From contig JAVSML010025538.1 of the NCBI GenBank assembly GCA_038503035.1, positions 310,001 through 374,000 on the forward strand: 64,000 nucleotides of DNA, given 5' to 3'. Source of the stretch: Crocodylus rhombifer (Eukaryota > Chordata > Crocodylia > Crocodylidae). This document shows, in pieces, positions 24,276 through 35,730 of the stretch (the first letter of the stretch is position 1; each line of letters starts with the position of its first letter). The position numbers were made by a program, and so were the translations under genes. Below the pieces are notes generated by a model that was given only the letters and a program-made list of their open reading frames with translations, was not told where the DNA came from and made no database searches.

Positions 24276-25084
24276 GATTCTGAAGTTAAAAAAAAAACCA
24301 ATCTAGTATTGATAATCCAGGTCCACTGAGAGGAACACCCATTTAAGATGCTCATCTGGAAGGAACTAGTCACTGGTGCTTATCCTAAAGAGAACGACAG
24401 CCTGAAGTCCAACACCTAAGTGGGGGTGCCCACAGCTTAGTAGTGAAGAAGCTGCAAGGGGTCCCGAGTAGTGAAGGGGTCCAGGTAATTAAAAAAGCAG
24501 TACCCAAATTACTATGATGAATACATTCACAAGAAAAAAATCCCCCTTAATTCTAGTCTCTTAATTACAAAGAAGGGTCTTTGAAACATGTGTTTCCTTC
24601 AGCGTGGTCTCACATGCATTAACACTGGTCAACTAAGGATATGCATGAACATATAACAACTATAGATTGACATATTTTGGCTTAAATAAACTAATCATAG
24701 CCCTCATAATTTGTTGTTTCCTCTTGGGACGCCTCATACTGTTGTGTTTTTTTTAAAGCAGAAGACCAGGACAGAACCACATTCAAAGCTTTAATTATTT
24801 CTTTTTAATTAGTCCCTTTAGGAAGCAAAGCTGACTGGGTACTAGCGTCTTAATGACGGTGTAGGAAAAAGGAACACCCGACGTGTTCCCAACAGTTGCT
24901 CGTACCTAGGCTTGGAGATGTGAATCTGTGTTCAGCTTCTACAGATGGTAGGGAAGATGCTTGCCAGAATTCCAGTGTTACAATAACAGGATAGTCACAA
25001 GATCTAAGAATATGCTGCACTCCTTTAGCGCTGTTCATGCAGGGAGTTCAGAGTGCTTTGAAAACATCACTTGTAAGCCTAACC

Positions 25085-25165
25085 AAACCTGCAAGATAAG
25101 TATTATTCACATTTTACAGAGGGCAAACTGTGACACACAGAAGTGGCTTAACCCCAAGGCCAAAA
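25085..25165 (+). repeat. MIR core/3' fragment
   Basis: TATTATTCACATTTTACAGA, GGCAAACTGTGACACACAGA and GTGGCTTAACCCCAAGGCC follow the MIR core order: ATTTTACAG, AAACTGAGGC-ACAGA, then the CAAGG block. Confidence 0.7.
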
Positions 25166-25560
25166 CAGCAAGTCTAGTTAGATATTGACAGAGATTAAAA
25201 AAAACCCCAGCACATTAAGAGCAAAAACCTGTTTTACTTCACGTGTCTCAATGTCACGTGTCCCAGATTAGCCCTTTTCAGGGGACGTTCTGCCTTGGGA
25301 CTTCTCAGAGAGATTACTCATTTGGTCTCCTCCCTTTAAAGGACACCCCCTAAAGCCAGCCCTAGAGTGGCTTTTAGAAGGACAAGCCTCTGTCTTCAAG
25401 GTCCTGGCTCTTCTCTGTCGCTGGCTTCCCCAGCAATCTCTAGGATTCCACCTCAGAGAGTTTCAGCTCCAAGGGAGGTTGTGGGTGGGGAGGGGGGTGC
25501 CTTTCCAAAAGTGGGGGATCAGAGTGCCAATGTCCCAAACAGCATAGAAGACAGGTCTGC

Positions 25561-25680
25561 TCAAAACCAACAGTCTTTCTTGTGCCGCTCCAGTATACCT
25601 TGTCTTCTCTCAGACTCTAGCTTTTGCTTTTCAGCTTCCTCAGAGCATTTCTCCTTTGCCTCTAGCACAGCAAGCAACAT
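25561..25680 (-). CDS. Short charged, probably coiled-coil coding remnant, unassigned
   Basis: The minus strand encodes 39 residues from an ATG at 25680 to TGA at 25561-25563. The stretch is dense in Glu, Lys and Arg, with LEAKEKCSEEAEKQKLESE followed by RRQGILERHKKD, which has a heptad-like coiled-coil pattern. No stop falls in this segment, while the flanks give no continuing frame I can trust. I do not recognise the protein. It could be an exon or retrocopy remnant, or part of a retroelement gag, or chance. No start context, splice sites or homologous copy in the window supports it further. Confidence 0.25.
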   Translation of the reverse strand: MLLAVLEAKEKCSEEAEKQKLESERRQGILERHKKDCWF

Positions 25681-26041
25681 AAGCAACAAACCAGTTACAA
25701 AACTGTAGTATTAACCCAGGAAACAATGAATAAATGAATAAAATAAAACATAATGCTATCAGGAAGCAATCAAGCAGTAGTCTCTAGGGCCTGCTGCTAG
25801 GCCCAGACTTATCTTCCCCTGGGGTAAACACTCTCCACAGCGTTCCCCAGCAGAACTTCAGACTAGAACTCAGCCAGCTTCACTTCTTTGGTTATGCTAC
25901 ACAGGTAGATGAGTAACTGCAGTTTAGATTCACCCTGTGGCAAAACCATGCCATGTGGCATTGCCCTCCATGAATGCATACTGGAAACAAAACAGAAAAT
26001 GGGATAGTGGAGAAAAGCACTCCTATGCTTCAGCCCAGTAG

Positions 26042-26150
26042 CCTAGTATTTAAGGCAGTCACCCTAGTTCTAATTATGCCTCACCCAGAGGTTTGAACAT
26101 GCATTTCCAACTACCCAGCACAGTGCTCCAACTACCAAGCCACAGGTTGG
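26042..26150 (-). repeat. tRNA-derived SINE head, minus strand
   Basis: On the minus strand, TGGTAGTTGGAGCACTGTGC resembles an A box region and ATGTTCAAACCTC resembles a B box, spaced as in tRNA-derived SINEs. It does not fold as a complete tRNA, so it is not called as a tRNA gene. Confidence 0.4.
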
Positions 26151-26409
26151 GCAGCATCTTGACCCTGTTCCAGCCCCTCCCTCCTTGAAGCCAACTCATT
26201 GTACCTTAATTTTAATATCTACTGGATAAAATGCACCGGCAGCAATTCTGCCCCACTAGGAGCAAGGGTCCTGGCTAGAACGCTGGACGCCCTCCCATCT
26301 GGAGCAGTATCCATTTCACTTAATCAAAATCTCACTGATTACCATCTCTCTCTCTCACTTTCTCTGTGGCCTAGAGGTTCTCTTCAAGAAGAGGTCTGAG
26401 TAATCCTAA

Positions 26410-26475
26410 TCTGTGGACTGGTGGTCAGGGCACTTTGCTAGGAAGCAGGAGATATAGAATCAAATCCTGTGAGAT
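26410..26475 (+). repeat. tRNA-derived SINE (MIR-like) head, plus strand
   Basis: TGGTGGTCAGGGCACTTTGC, AGGAAGCAGGAGATA and GAATCAAATCCTGTG follow the order of a MIR or related tRNA-derived SINE head. It lies about 260 bp from an oppositely oriented head at 26042-26150. Confidence 0.5.
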
Positions 26476-26520
26476 GGACAGAGCCTGAGTCTCCTGATTT
26501 CTGGGCAAGTGTCCTAGATA

Positions 26521-26781
26521 TAGGCTGACCATGAGGAGATCCCAAACAACCAGGACTTTTATCCCTGGCATCTAGGGCATGACCCCACCCCGACACTCTC
26601 ACAAGCCTGCAGGCGGCTAGGCCACCATCCAGGTAAGCAGTTGTGCTTGCCTCCTGCTTGCAAGCCAGGTTGCGCTGCTCCAACTCCCTGCCCTGCACCT
26701 CTACATTTCCAAGACACCTGTTGTAATTCTCTTCAGCCTGCCAGGACTGTCCCAGCTAAACCAGGACATATAGTTATCCTA
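26521..26781. mobile_element. TA-flanked MITE (Tc1/mariner-like ends)
   Basis: The left end TAGGCTGACCATGAGGAGAT and the right end GGACATATAGTTATCCTA are imperfect inverted repeats of the TAGGGTGACCA type, with TA at both outer edges. Internal motifs AACCAGGACTTTTA and AGGACTGTCCCAGC are also inverted. Elements of this kind are common in reptile genomes. No coding capacity. Confidence 0.65.
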
Positions 26782-27865
26782 CCTAAATAGACGTATTCTG
26801 TTCCTGAGGTTAACACATGTTAGTTATAGTTTTTTTCAAACCTCCGATTCTGGGACTTTTCTGGTCTTGCATATGTACCTGGGCTAACATACAGTACCTC
26901 ACACCAGCCTGGCCAGAGAACAGTCCTGCTGAGCACATTCAGGAGGTGTATGGATCCTTGCAAGACCATAGCTTATGAATAGATTGTGATTAAGTGGCAA
27001 GAACTGCAGTTACATGACTGTGTGAGCCATGTAGGTGTGTGAAGTAAAGTTGGATTTAGCCTCAACTCTTTTATTGTAATTGCAAACCATAAGGTGGAAA
27101 AAGCTGATAATTTTTGAACAGGAAAAGTAAGTGGCAAAGGCATTAAAAACTACATATACAGTACATCATTTTGGGTGTTAAATCTAAATCCTTTATCAAG
27201 TCATTAGCACATAGAATAACAGCCTGGTAATTAATTTTTTATAAGTCAAGTGTATAGTAGCCATGGAAAAAAAACATTGCTTGTTTCTCTCTTGGAAAGT
27301 ACCAACATAAAATTTTAAGAGAAATGTGCACTATTTGTCATGCATGAATAGCAAAAGAGCTGCTGTTTTGCAGTACATTGCTAAACATTCAGCAAATAGA
27401 ATTCCTGTTCCCCAATATCAGCATCAAAAAAGAAGCTATTTGACTTCACCACTACTACATCTCTTTTTTTTTTTTTTTTGAGTGGGGGCTGGGGTGGCAC
27501 GGCCACTAAGGCTCATGGTTGAAAGCCCGGGGGTCATAAGTTTCAGGCCATAGCAGAAGCATTCATGACATGGCCATGTCAGATTCCAACTAAATCTGTA
27601 AATTCTATTAAATACCCTGCCACAAGGACATGAAAAAGGAAAGCACTTCTTGACTTGCTGTGATCATTATAAAAAGCCAAATCTTTCAAAGTTTGGGTTT
27701 ATCACAGTTGGCTGCACCCTCAAAAGTCTGTGGATCCCCATCTTTACACATGCCCCATTCATGCAGTCCCAGATCTATGAACTGAAACTCATCATTTCAA
27801 TGAGTTTGGATTTGTAAATCCAGTATCTGTTTGCATGTTGGATAGTAACATTTCTACTCGTCAGC
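26782..27865. other. AT-rich non-genic stretch
   Basis: No gene. A T run lies at about 27464-27479. A GC-rich patch at 27488-27545 (GGTGGCACGGCCACTAAGGC) resembles a tRNA-like head but lacks a clear B box. Confidence 0.5.
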
Positions 27866-28041
27866 TAAGCACTGGAATGGATTATGTATGGAGGTTGTTG
27901 AATCTTCATCACTGGATTTTTGTAGAAGCAGGTTAGAAAAACATCTGTCAAAACAATTTAAGTACAGTCAATCCTGCCTTGGGGCCAAAAGATGGACGAG
28001 ACAACCTTGCAAGTTCCCTTCCATCCACATTGTCTATTATT
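27866..28041 (+). repeat. Old CR1 3' end fragment
   Basis: AAGCACTGGAATGGATTATG, GGAGGTTGTTGAATCTTCAT, GAAGCAGGTTAGAAAAACAT and CAAGTTCCCTTCCA follow the CR1 3' order: the W-N-R-L-P and E-V-V-E-S-P codons, then K-x-R-L-D and the noncoding tail. Heavily mutated. Confidence 0.75.
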
Positions 28042-31000
28042 CTGTGTTTAAAATAGGTGTCCTTTAGTAAGTCTTGCTATATAAGGGAAGTTATACTGGC
28101 TGATACAGATATAGGAACAACAAGAACACATTTGCCCAGATCTTCCAGTTTAGCTCAATACAAACCATTACTTCCTGTCCTCTCAAACCTAAAGGAAAGG
28201 CTACAATGTTGTCTTAAGAGAGACAGATCTCCTGAACAGTGCACATACACATCTTTACACAAACACAAAGATTTATGAACAGACAAGAGAAGGTGCCAAG
28301 GTCTCATGGAAAATATGAACCAAAAAACCCCTTTAAATTATTCTGTAGCTTCTATACATTATCTCCATTTATTTATGTTTGTGTCTCTTGCTATGACGTG
28401 CTCAGGACACAGAATACAATTTAATAGGCTTTTCGTTTATATCTGTAGTGGCCTAGTCACTTTTTCTTATCCATCTCCCAGGTCCTTTGGCCTGGGTTCA
28501 TACTCATATACTCTGCCCCAAAGAAAATGTTAGAATATAAACTGTGAGTCATAGAAGTTCTTAACTTACCCTCCTGCAGCTCTGCTTCCTGCTTTACAGG
28601 AACAGTTTGAAATATTCTGTTTTCTTGGCAAAAGTCTTATTGGCTCAATTTCTGCTCCTATTCTCCATGCCACGCCTAAAGAAAGAAGAGACGTGAGCTA
28701 TTGAGCCAAACCATGAGAGCTTAGAAGGGCATGGTCTCCAGAGTCTAAATTTCTGTGGAATCCATTCATTGGAGCTCTATTTGAATTTTTATGAATTAAT
28801 AAGCTGTGTGCACTTCACAGAATACTGAATTAGAAACATTGCCACATGTTTATTAACTCTCACTTCTCTGAGTCCTCCCTGTTTTGGAATGGCAGAGGTA
28901 ATCTATACATGATAAACTGAAAAGACTGAGAAGGTAAAAATCAAACACAAAGTAAGATAAAAAGCAATAGTTGTCCTTCTTCCAAAATGCCTCGTCAAGT
29001 ATTACACAAAGAATTGCCCACAAAGAGAGACCCTTTAGTATTGTCATGTAGGCATTAAAGGACAATTGTGCTCAGCAGCTGTGCTACTGTTGTTGAAAGT
29101 CAATGGAATGGATGCCCACATCTCTTAGGCCACTTGGAAAACCTCATCCATATTCTTGGGTGAGCCAAAATCCCCAATTCTCAGTTACTGTGTATTGTAA
29201 TTATTTTATTGTTACATGGGTTTTTGACATGTTCCAAATAAAACACCCAAAAATCAAATGTTCCCATCTGTTAGGGGTGAAAAGTGTGCCCATGCCTATA
29301 AAACAGAGTAACATAAACATGTGATGGGTGCTTTTTCAGAATTTGCAGTTTACATATATAAATTATACTTAATAAATGTACATTACAAAGATTTAAAAGC
29401 ACCATGACATCAGTATAAGTCATGCCTCAAAGACGCATAATATGTTGGCCAAAAATATGTTCTAGTCATTATTGGAAAACTGACCAAGATCTGAGTTATT
29501 CTGGAGAAATCTGATTCTGTACTATGTACAGCTTCTTTTAAATTGGTTTTATTTTATACTGTGTTATTTTTAAGGCATTTATAAATAACAGCAGCAAGAA
29601 AAGTGATACAAATTACCAACAATGAAAATAGATATATAGGGTATGTTAGAAATGCTAAACTCCCCCAAACATAAAATTGGCAGATATATGTCACCATTAA
29701 TTGCTTCTGTTCTGTCCAGCAAACTTAACTCAAAATCCACTAGAACCAATTTCTTTCAGTCTTGTCCTGCTGTAAAACAAAGTTTAACAGCAATTGAACT
29801 GATCAAAGAAACCAACAACATCACAGAAAGGAGAATGTTATTTTGGTTAGTTTATATGAACACTAACTCATTTTAGCATGATACTGTGACACCTTGCCCC
29901 TTAAACTCTTCAAGCGTGGTTATGATCCATCAGCATCTCTTGTGGCCTGGACACAAAGGCCTCTACCACACATTCAAATTCAAGCTGGAAGAAACCAATT
30001 CTAAAGTTGTTACGCATTTTCAAGCACTAGTTTTGTAGGTTGTTGGCTGTTTTTATAGCTGGACAGACATAATAGCATCATAATTATTTTGCATGTGTGG
30101 CTGGTCTAAATTTATCACACAGCTTACCAGTTAATTCCATAATACCTGTAACATTTAGCAGAGGCCAAAGACAGAAACAGCCTTTTCTTTTGTTCACAGA
30201 ATCATGGGGCTGGAAGGGACCTCAGCTGGTGCATTTAGTCCACCCCTTTGCAGAGATTCAGGGTTTGCTATTTCTAAACCACCCTAGATAATTGCCTATA
30301 CATTTACTTTTGATCCCCCAGCCAGACCATTTTGAGGAATACCAAAATTGGGTTTAAATTGGGTGACGTGTAAAGAACTTGTGGGACTTCATTCATGATG
30401 ATGATGAAGAAAATGACCATCCAACCTTAGTTTTTTTCCCAAACCAGGATGTGGCCGGATCTGATTACCATCTCTTGAAAAGTACTAGGGTAAAATCTTA
30501 CAGGAAATGTATTTGTTCCTTCTCTCTGACTGGTTGCACACAGGCATAGGATCAGTTTCTTGTATTTACAAATGCTAGAGTACTGGTAATTACTGAAGAT
30601 AAGTAGATCTGTGCACATGTAGAATTACAATGGCCACTAAATCAAAAAAGTGTACAGTCCAGGAGCAGTTAAAATTCGTAGCCAGAAAGGTTTTTCTGTC
30701 TGATATCAAAGACAGGATTTTTCTTGTTTGCAGCTTTGATAGTCTTTCTTTTGCGACCAATTTAACCAGGCACTTTTGGCATAAGGATATTACAGGACAG
30801 AGGAGGGAGTTAGCTGTAATCCAATCAAAGCTGATATGGATTTTTTTCTGTTTTCCTGCTGTGCATGTTTGGATAGGTAAGTTTCATTACTGAGTCAGGG
30901 GCAGTACAAGAGTGTGAACTGCCATTATATATAAAGGGAATACTAATGACTGTATTATTAAAAATGAAGACATTTTTCTGAACTAGATATTACCTACTTG

Positions 31001-34000
31001 ATATAACCAGCATAAAAGGTAAATTAGAATTCAAACTGTTTCCATCCCATACCACCTTTCCATCTTGCCCTATCACCTTCCACTTTCACTGGGTCTTTAC
31101 TCACCAAATGATTCACACTCCAAACCAATTATTTGCAGACCAATAATTGCTCAGGCTGGCAGTAATCTAAAAACTGTCACCATCTGACAGCTGTTTGTTG
31201 CTCTCACAAAGTGAATTGTATTGTTTCCTACTTGTGGTAGGCCAGGTGTCCATGCCATTAAAAAACACCACCCAACTGTTACTAACTGATGCCACTGCTG
31301 ACTGTTGGCAGAGAGGCAAAGAATTTGATAGACATGGAGAGTGCACTACTCACTCATAGCTAGAAGACAGGTGGAAATCTATATTATTATTTGGATAGGG
31401 TCCTTTATTATGGGGTGGCAAACAACTTTTTTAGTGCATGTAGTTTAGGGCTTTGCATTAGCACATAAATCACCTGAAAAATTACCAAGACAACAACCTT
31501 TTAAAAATGTCAGTGTCTATGATTTGAGTAATGCTCATGATTTCAAAGGGACTCTAAAATCTTCACCTTTATGAGCCCGGAGTTATGTAGTGCAATTTAA
31601 CGTATTCTTCCCTCCACTGAGCTATCAGTGGCAGAGCCTGCAATGATCACATAAGCAGAATGACAGACTCTGTAATTCTGAACAGAAACTGAAAACACAG
31701 TTTACTTGGGAACAACTTAATCATTTTCTCCATCCAATTCCCTAGGCCTTTTAGTTTTGCTGCCATCAGCAATTTTGCAGCATAGGGGGGCGCTGAACTG
31801 CACAACCTCATAGAATTAGATACCTGCTCAGTTCCAAATATAAACTCTGCTTTCTCTGTGGAGCAATCAAAAACACTTTCTTTTTCATCAAAACTGAACA
31901 TGTTAACTAAACCACCATGACAAACTCTGTACTATTGCAGTCAAATTTAAATGGCTGTTCAGTGATGCACAACAACCTCTTGATATCTTCTTTTAAATCC
32001 TAGCCTGCTTTGCCTCTCTAACACAACCAGTTACAATTATGTTTTTCATTCTTTCTGCACCCCCAAACCACCTGTAGTCAGAGGCTATGTTTTTCATCCA
32101 GTTGGTTTGTATTCTGTGTCTGCTGATATGCCTATGACCTGAAGTAAATAGATAACACAACCCACCTGCTACCTAATTCTGATACGGAGTAAACTACAGG
32201 AGAGTTTTTAAGAACTTGAATAAGTTGTCAACAGAGAGCTATCTAAGGGCACATATAGGATTCTAATGCAATGAGAATGAATTTTGTAGTTTCATTTTAA
32301 TCATTATGGAAATGTTTGCCAGAAATTCAAAGCTTTCCCACTGAATCCAAAATTAGGCCCAGTTTTGCTCACATCATAAAAAATTATCACACAGTGTATC
32401 ACAACTGGGAGTCTAATCAAGAGAGGACCATCACTGGAATTGTCAGGTATATTTCAAATCAAAATACAAGGTAAAATTGACAACTGGAAGCTTGTATAAA
32501 ACTTGCCAATATTATTAATGCCCCAAGTCAGACGCGGTTGTTTGGATAAAATCGGAATTAGCTTTAATTGTTAAAAATGCATATCTAATGTAGACCTCTG
32601 AAATGCACTTCCGATGTGGTTCAGCAATAATTTCCAAGGTCTGTTAAGTTCTTCCAAACCATTCACAACTGAAGGAATTCATTTTCTTAATGCATGTGGT
32701 TCAACCAACTCTGCCATACCCTCCCTTTTTTACTGAACTATCACATCTTTCTACTATCTAGGAATCAATCTCTTTCATGTTTCTATTACACTCAGGGTAC
32801 CATTTGGCATCTTATTTAAACAAAAAAATCATTCTTAAAAAAAAAAAGACTAGTGTTCAAAAGTGATGATAGAACTTTTTGATTCTTTTTCGGGTTTTTT
32901 TTTTTTTGGAGTATGGCATATAGTGAAGATAGTGGGACATGATACTCATACAGTGTTTCTAACCTTTGCTAAAGCAAACATAAGTACATGCAAAAGAATA
33001 ATATTTGACCTGAAACGTATCATGGCCATAATACCTACTAGAAGTTCAGCTCTTCTTCCTACATATGTCTGGGCCAATTTCAGTGGCTCTCTGTTTGTTC
33101 ATATATAGCACTGTTACCATGGCAATTACAAGACAGCTACAGTATCTATCATACTTCACCAATAATGACCTTTTTAGAGTCATCTCAGGGTGGTAGAGGT
33201 ATTGCTGCCTCAAGCCACAGCAAATTATGATGCATTTTTTACTTTCAGTCATGCTTCTTGGAGGGAAGGGGAAGATGTATTCCCTGTCCAATTATGTTCG
33301 TGCATTCCCTTACATACAGTTATACTCCTATCTCACCAGAGCACTTCATGCTTTGCTCACAAAATGCAGCCTCAAAAGGAACAGAGAACCAGGGAACCAT
33401 CTTTTCATTTGGTTTGGACCCTTGATCCACTTTATGCAAGAAATTTTAATCTCTTCCACAGTAGATGGGATCACATAGTAAGCTCCAAAAGTAAAAGTAG
33501 CAAAGTTGTGAACCCCCTTGCTGCTAGCCATTTCTGCATGAACGTTGTGCTACTTAACCTCAAGGCTTTATTTTTTCCCCTTCAAGGACTATACTTTCAG
33601 TTGGTAATTCCTTGTTTTCCTGCAGAAGCAAGAAAAGACAGAAACCCTGTGAAAAAGAAGAAAAAAAGGTGGAAAAATATACCAAGTAACACTTCATTGA
33701 AAGCAACAAACTATCCTGTGGAGACAAGTTCCAAACATTAGTGAGGTGACGTTAACCGGAAGTATTTTGCCAAAGTTTGTGACATACTGTCAAAAGCAAT
33801 CATTAGCACTGTGGCTTATAAGCAACTAATTTATAGCTTTTCCAGAACTATTCCAACTCTGATCATACTCCTCTCCCACTATTTAAATGCATTTTAAGGA
33901 ACAAAGAGTCCCATAACACTTATTCCCTAATGTGCATTTGCAAGAAATGCATTTATGGTTGTCTCAAATTCGGCATGACTCACATTACAGAGCAAGAAGA

Positions 34001-34550
34001 GTAAAATGATTAAATAGACTGGCTTACCCAGCTTGTTTTTACACATCAATAAATAACATCAACTCAGTTGAAATAGAGATGTGGCTTTCTGTTTGGAGTT
34101 AATTCAAGTACTGGCTCTTCTTCAGACCTTCCATTCTGTGTAAGCCAGAACTGGGGAAATAATTCATAATGAATAATTCATTCAATTAATTAAATTTCCC
34201 CACTAATTGGCTATCTCTATTTTTTTTAATGTTTTCATTATTTTAAACTATTTATTTCCCAGCATCTAGGAATAATTCTAGGGATGTTCACAGGCAGATT
34301 TTTGTAGGAGTTCAAAACTGCTGATTATTTTTAATTTGATACATGGGTTCTGGCCATGGTTTGGTTCCATGAGAGTAAAATCAGGTAGCCAGTGCAAATA
34401 AATATGGTGGCAATCTTGTAATTTGCTTATCATGTATATTTCTAAATATTCTCTCTAACAAAGGGAAAATTAATGTGAATCTGTAGAAAGCACAGAACAT
34501 TAGCATTTTCTAGCAAGCCAGAGAGCAAGAGAGAAACAAAGCTCTTAAGT
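28042..34550. other. Long AT-rich non-genic stretch
   Basis: About 6.5 kb with no supported gene. The longest frame (33190-33741, plus) has low complexity at its end and no domain. The only recognised item is a CR1 tail at 30197-30300. Confidence 0.6.
30197..30300 (-). repeat. CR1 3' end fragment, minus strand
   Basis: TCACAGAATCATGGGGCTGG, AAGGGACCTCAGCTGGTGCA and TTTAGTCCACCCCTTTGCAG are the reverse complement of a CR1 3' tail (GGACTAAATG-ACC-GAGGTCCCTTCCAGCCC). Only about 100 bp remain. Confidence 0.75.
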
Positions 34551-34830
34551 CAGAGGCAATATCTTTTATTAGACCAACTAAATAGTAGCAAAAAACCATT
34601 TTTTTTCTTTGCAAGCTTTTGGGTATAAACACCCTTCTTCACTCTGAGAAGAATTCAAAGATTGTAAAAAAGTTCTCCTAGGTAGAAAAGAAACTTTATT
34701 TTGAACAGCGGAGGTAGAGGGTAGAAGTTTATTCCCCTGGGTACCTTAGAGTCCTTTTGTGAAAGTGTTGCTCTGTGATATGCAGATTGTTTATCTCTGT
34801 TTCTTAGACCAACATGGCTATAACTTATAT
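34551..34830 (-). mobile_element. Short PLE-tail element, minus strand
   Basis: Read on the minus strand: TATAGCCATGTTGGTCTAAG at the start (34803-34825), then about 170 bp of unrelated sequence, GAAGAAGGGTG, CCAAAAGCTTGCAAAG and ACTATTTAGTTGGTCTAATA with AAAGATATTGCC at the end. The tail matches the 3' end of the PLE at 22385-23838. The same opening motif, TAGCCA-GTTGGTCT, also begins the elements at 46894 and 56741. It has no coding region, so it is 5'-truncated or non-autonomous. Confidence 0.7.
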
Positions 34831-35124
34831 CCCAGAGAGTGAGAGACACATTCCAATAATGCTATACTTTTACTGTCCCATCCCTAAAGGACTTTCCTCT
34901 TACTCCCCCTAACATATGTCCTCTCTCTTCTTTCCTTCGTCTTCATTTGAAGATGAGCTCTGTGAGATGCCTGTGATGAGTTCTGTGAGATGAGAGTCAA
35001 GGAAGTGATTTGGAGGAAGCTATGTGGCCTGACAGCTTCTCCTCTTGCCAGATAGCTAAAAAAAAAAGATTGGGGATGGAAAATGGAGGTGCCCAGAGAC
35101 CGAATCTACCTGTACAACTAGAGT

Positions 35125-35345
35125 TAGAGAAGGAACATGGTGTTTCGGTTAGGACACCAGCATGGAAATCAAGAGACCCACTTTCAGTTCCCTGTTGTTG
35201 CTGAGACATCAAGTAACCCAGCTACATTATTTTGTTTCTCTGTGCTTCAATTCCCTGTCTGAAAACTGGACCTAATAGCACTGTACTACCTCACATAGTG
35301 GTAAATAGATCAGAGGCTGTAAGGACCTCTGATAATATGATAATA
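35125..35345 (+). repeat. MIR SINE
   Basis: A full-order MIR: GGTTAGGACACCAGCATGGA, AATCAAGAGACCCACTTTCA, CTCTGTGCTTCAATTCCCTG, TCTGAAAACTGGACCTAATA, then CTACCTCACATAGTGG and TAAATAGATCAGAGG. Diverged but in the right order, based on the consensus as I remember it. Confidence 0.75.
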
Positions 35346-35643
35346 GGAGCCAAGATTACTTACTTAAAATAAGTCGTCTTAAACAATGTTAAAAATTAGC
35401 CTCCTGAAGCACCCTCTAGCCACAAAAATTCCTCCGCTTTTCCATTAATTTTGCAAAGTGTTTCTTTCCATCCCAGGAAACCCTATACAAGAAATCCAGT
35501 GGTAGACATGGACATATTCCTCTCTCTTTTATGGTCATTGCATAAAATGGTAGATATTGACTTCCACTCCCTACATTGCAAAGCAGAGATTGTCCAAGAT
35601 CACAAATACTATTTTCCAGGAAGATTACAACCCTGCAAATGAG

Positions 35644-35730
35644 CAGTACTTAATTCCTGTTAAGTGTAACAGTGTAACAGTACTTAATTCCTGTGTAGAA
35701 GTGTAACGGTACTTAATTTTTGTTAAGTGT
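35644..35730 (+). repeat. Three-copy AT-rich tandem repeat (about 29-34 bp)
   Basis: CAGTACTTAATTCCTGTTAA, CAGTACTTAATTCCTGTGTA and CGGTACTTAATTTTTGTTAA occur in tandem, separated by AGTGTAA. The copies are very similar, so the duplication is fairly recent. Confidence 0.9.

Larger units (their letters stand above)
23839..26020. other. Non-genic stretch with MIR pieces
   Basis: AT-rich sequence holding two MIR-like fragments and a short minus-strand charged frame, all listed separately. The remainder shows nothing recognisable. Confidence 0.55.

Noticed and set aside
27488..27550. Possible tRNA gene or SINE head
   Set aside because: No cloverleaf could be drawn and the B box is poor.
33190..33741. 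183-codon open frame on the plus strand
   Set aside because: No domain, no biased codon pattern, a lysine-rich low-complexity end, and overlapping frames of similar quality on both strands.
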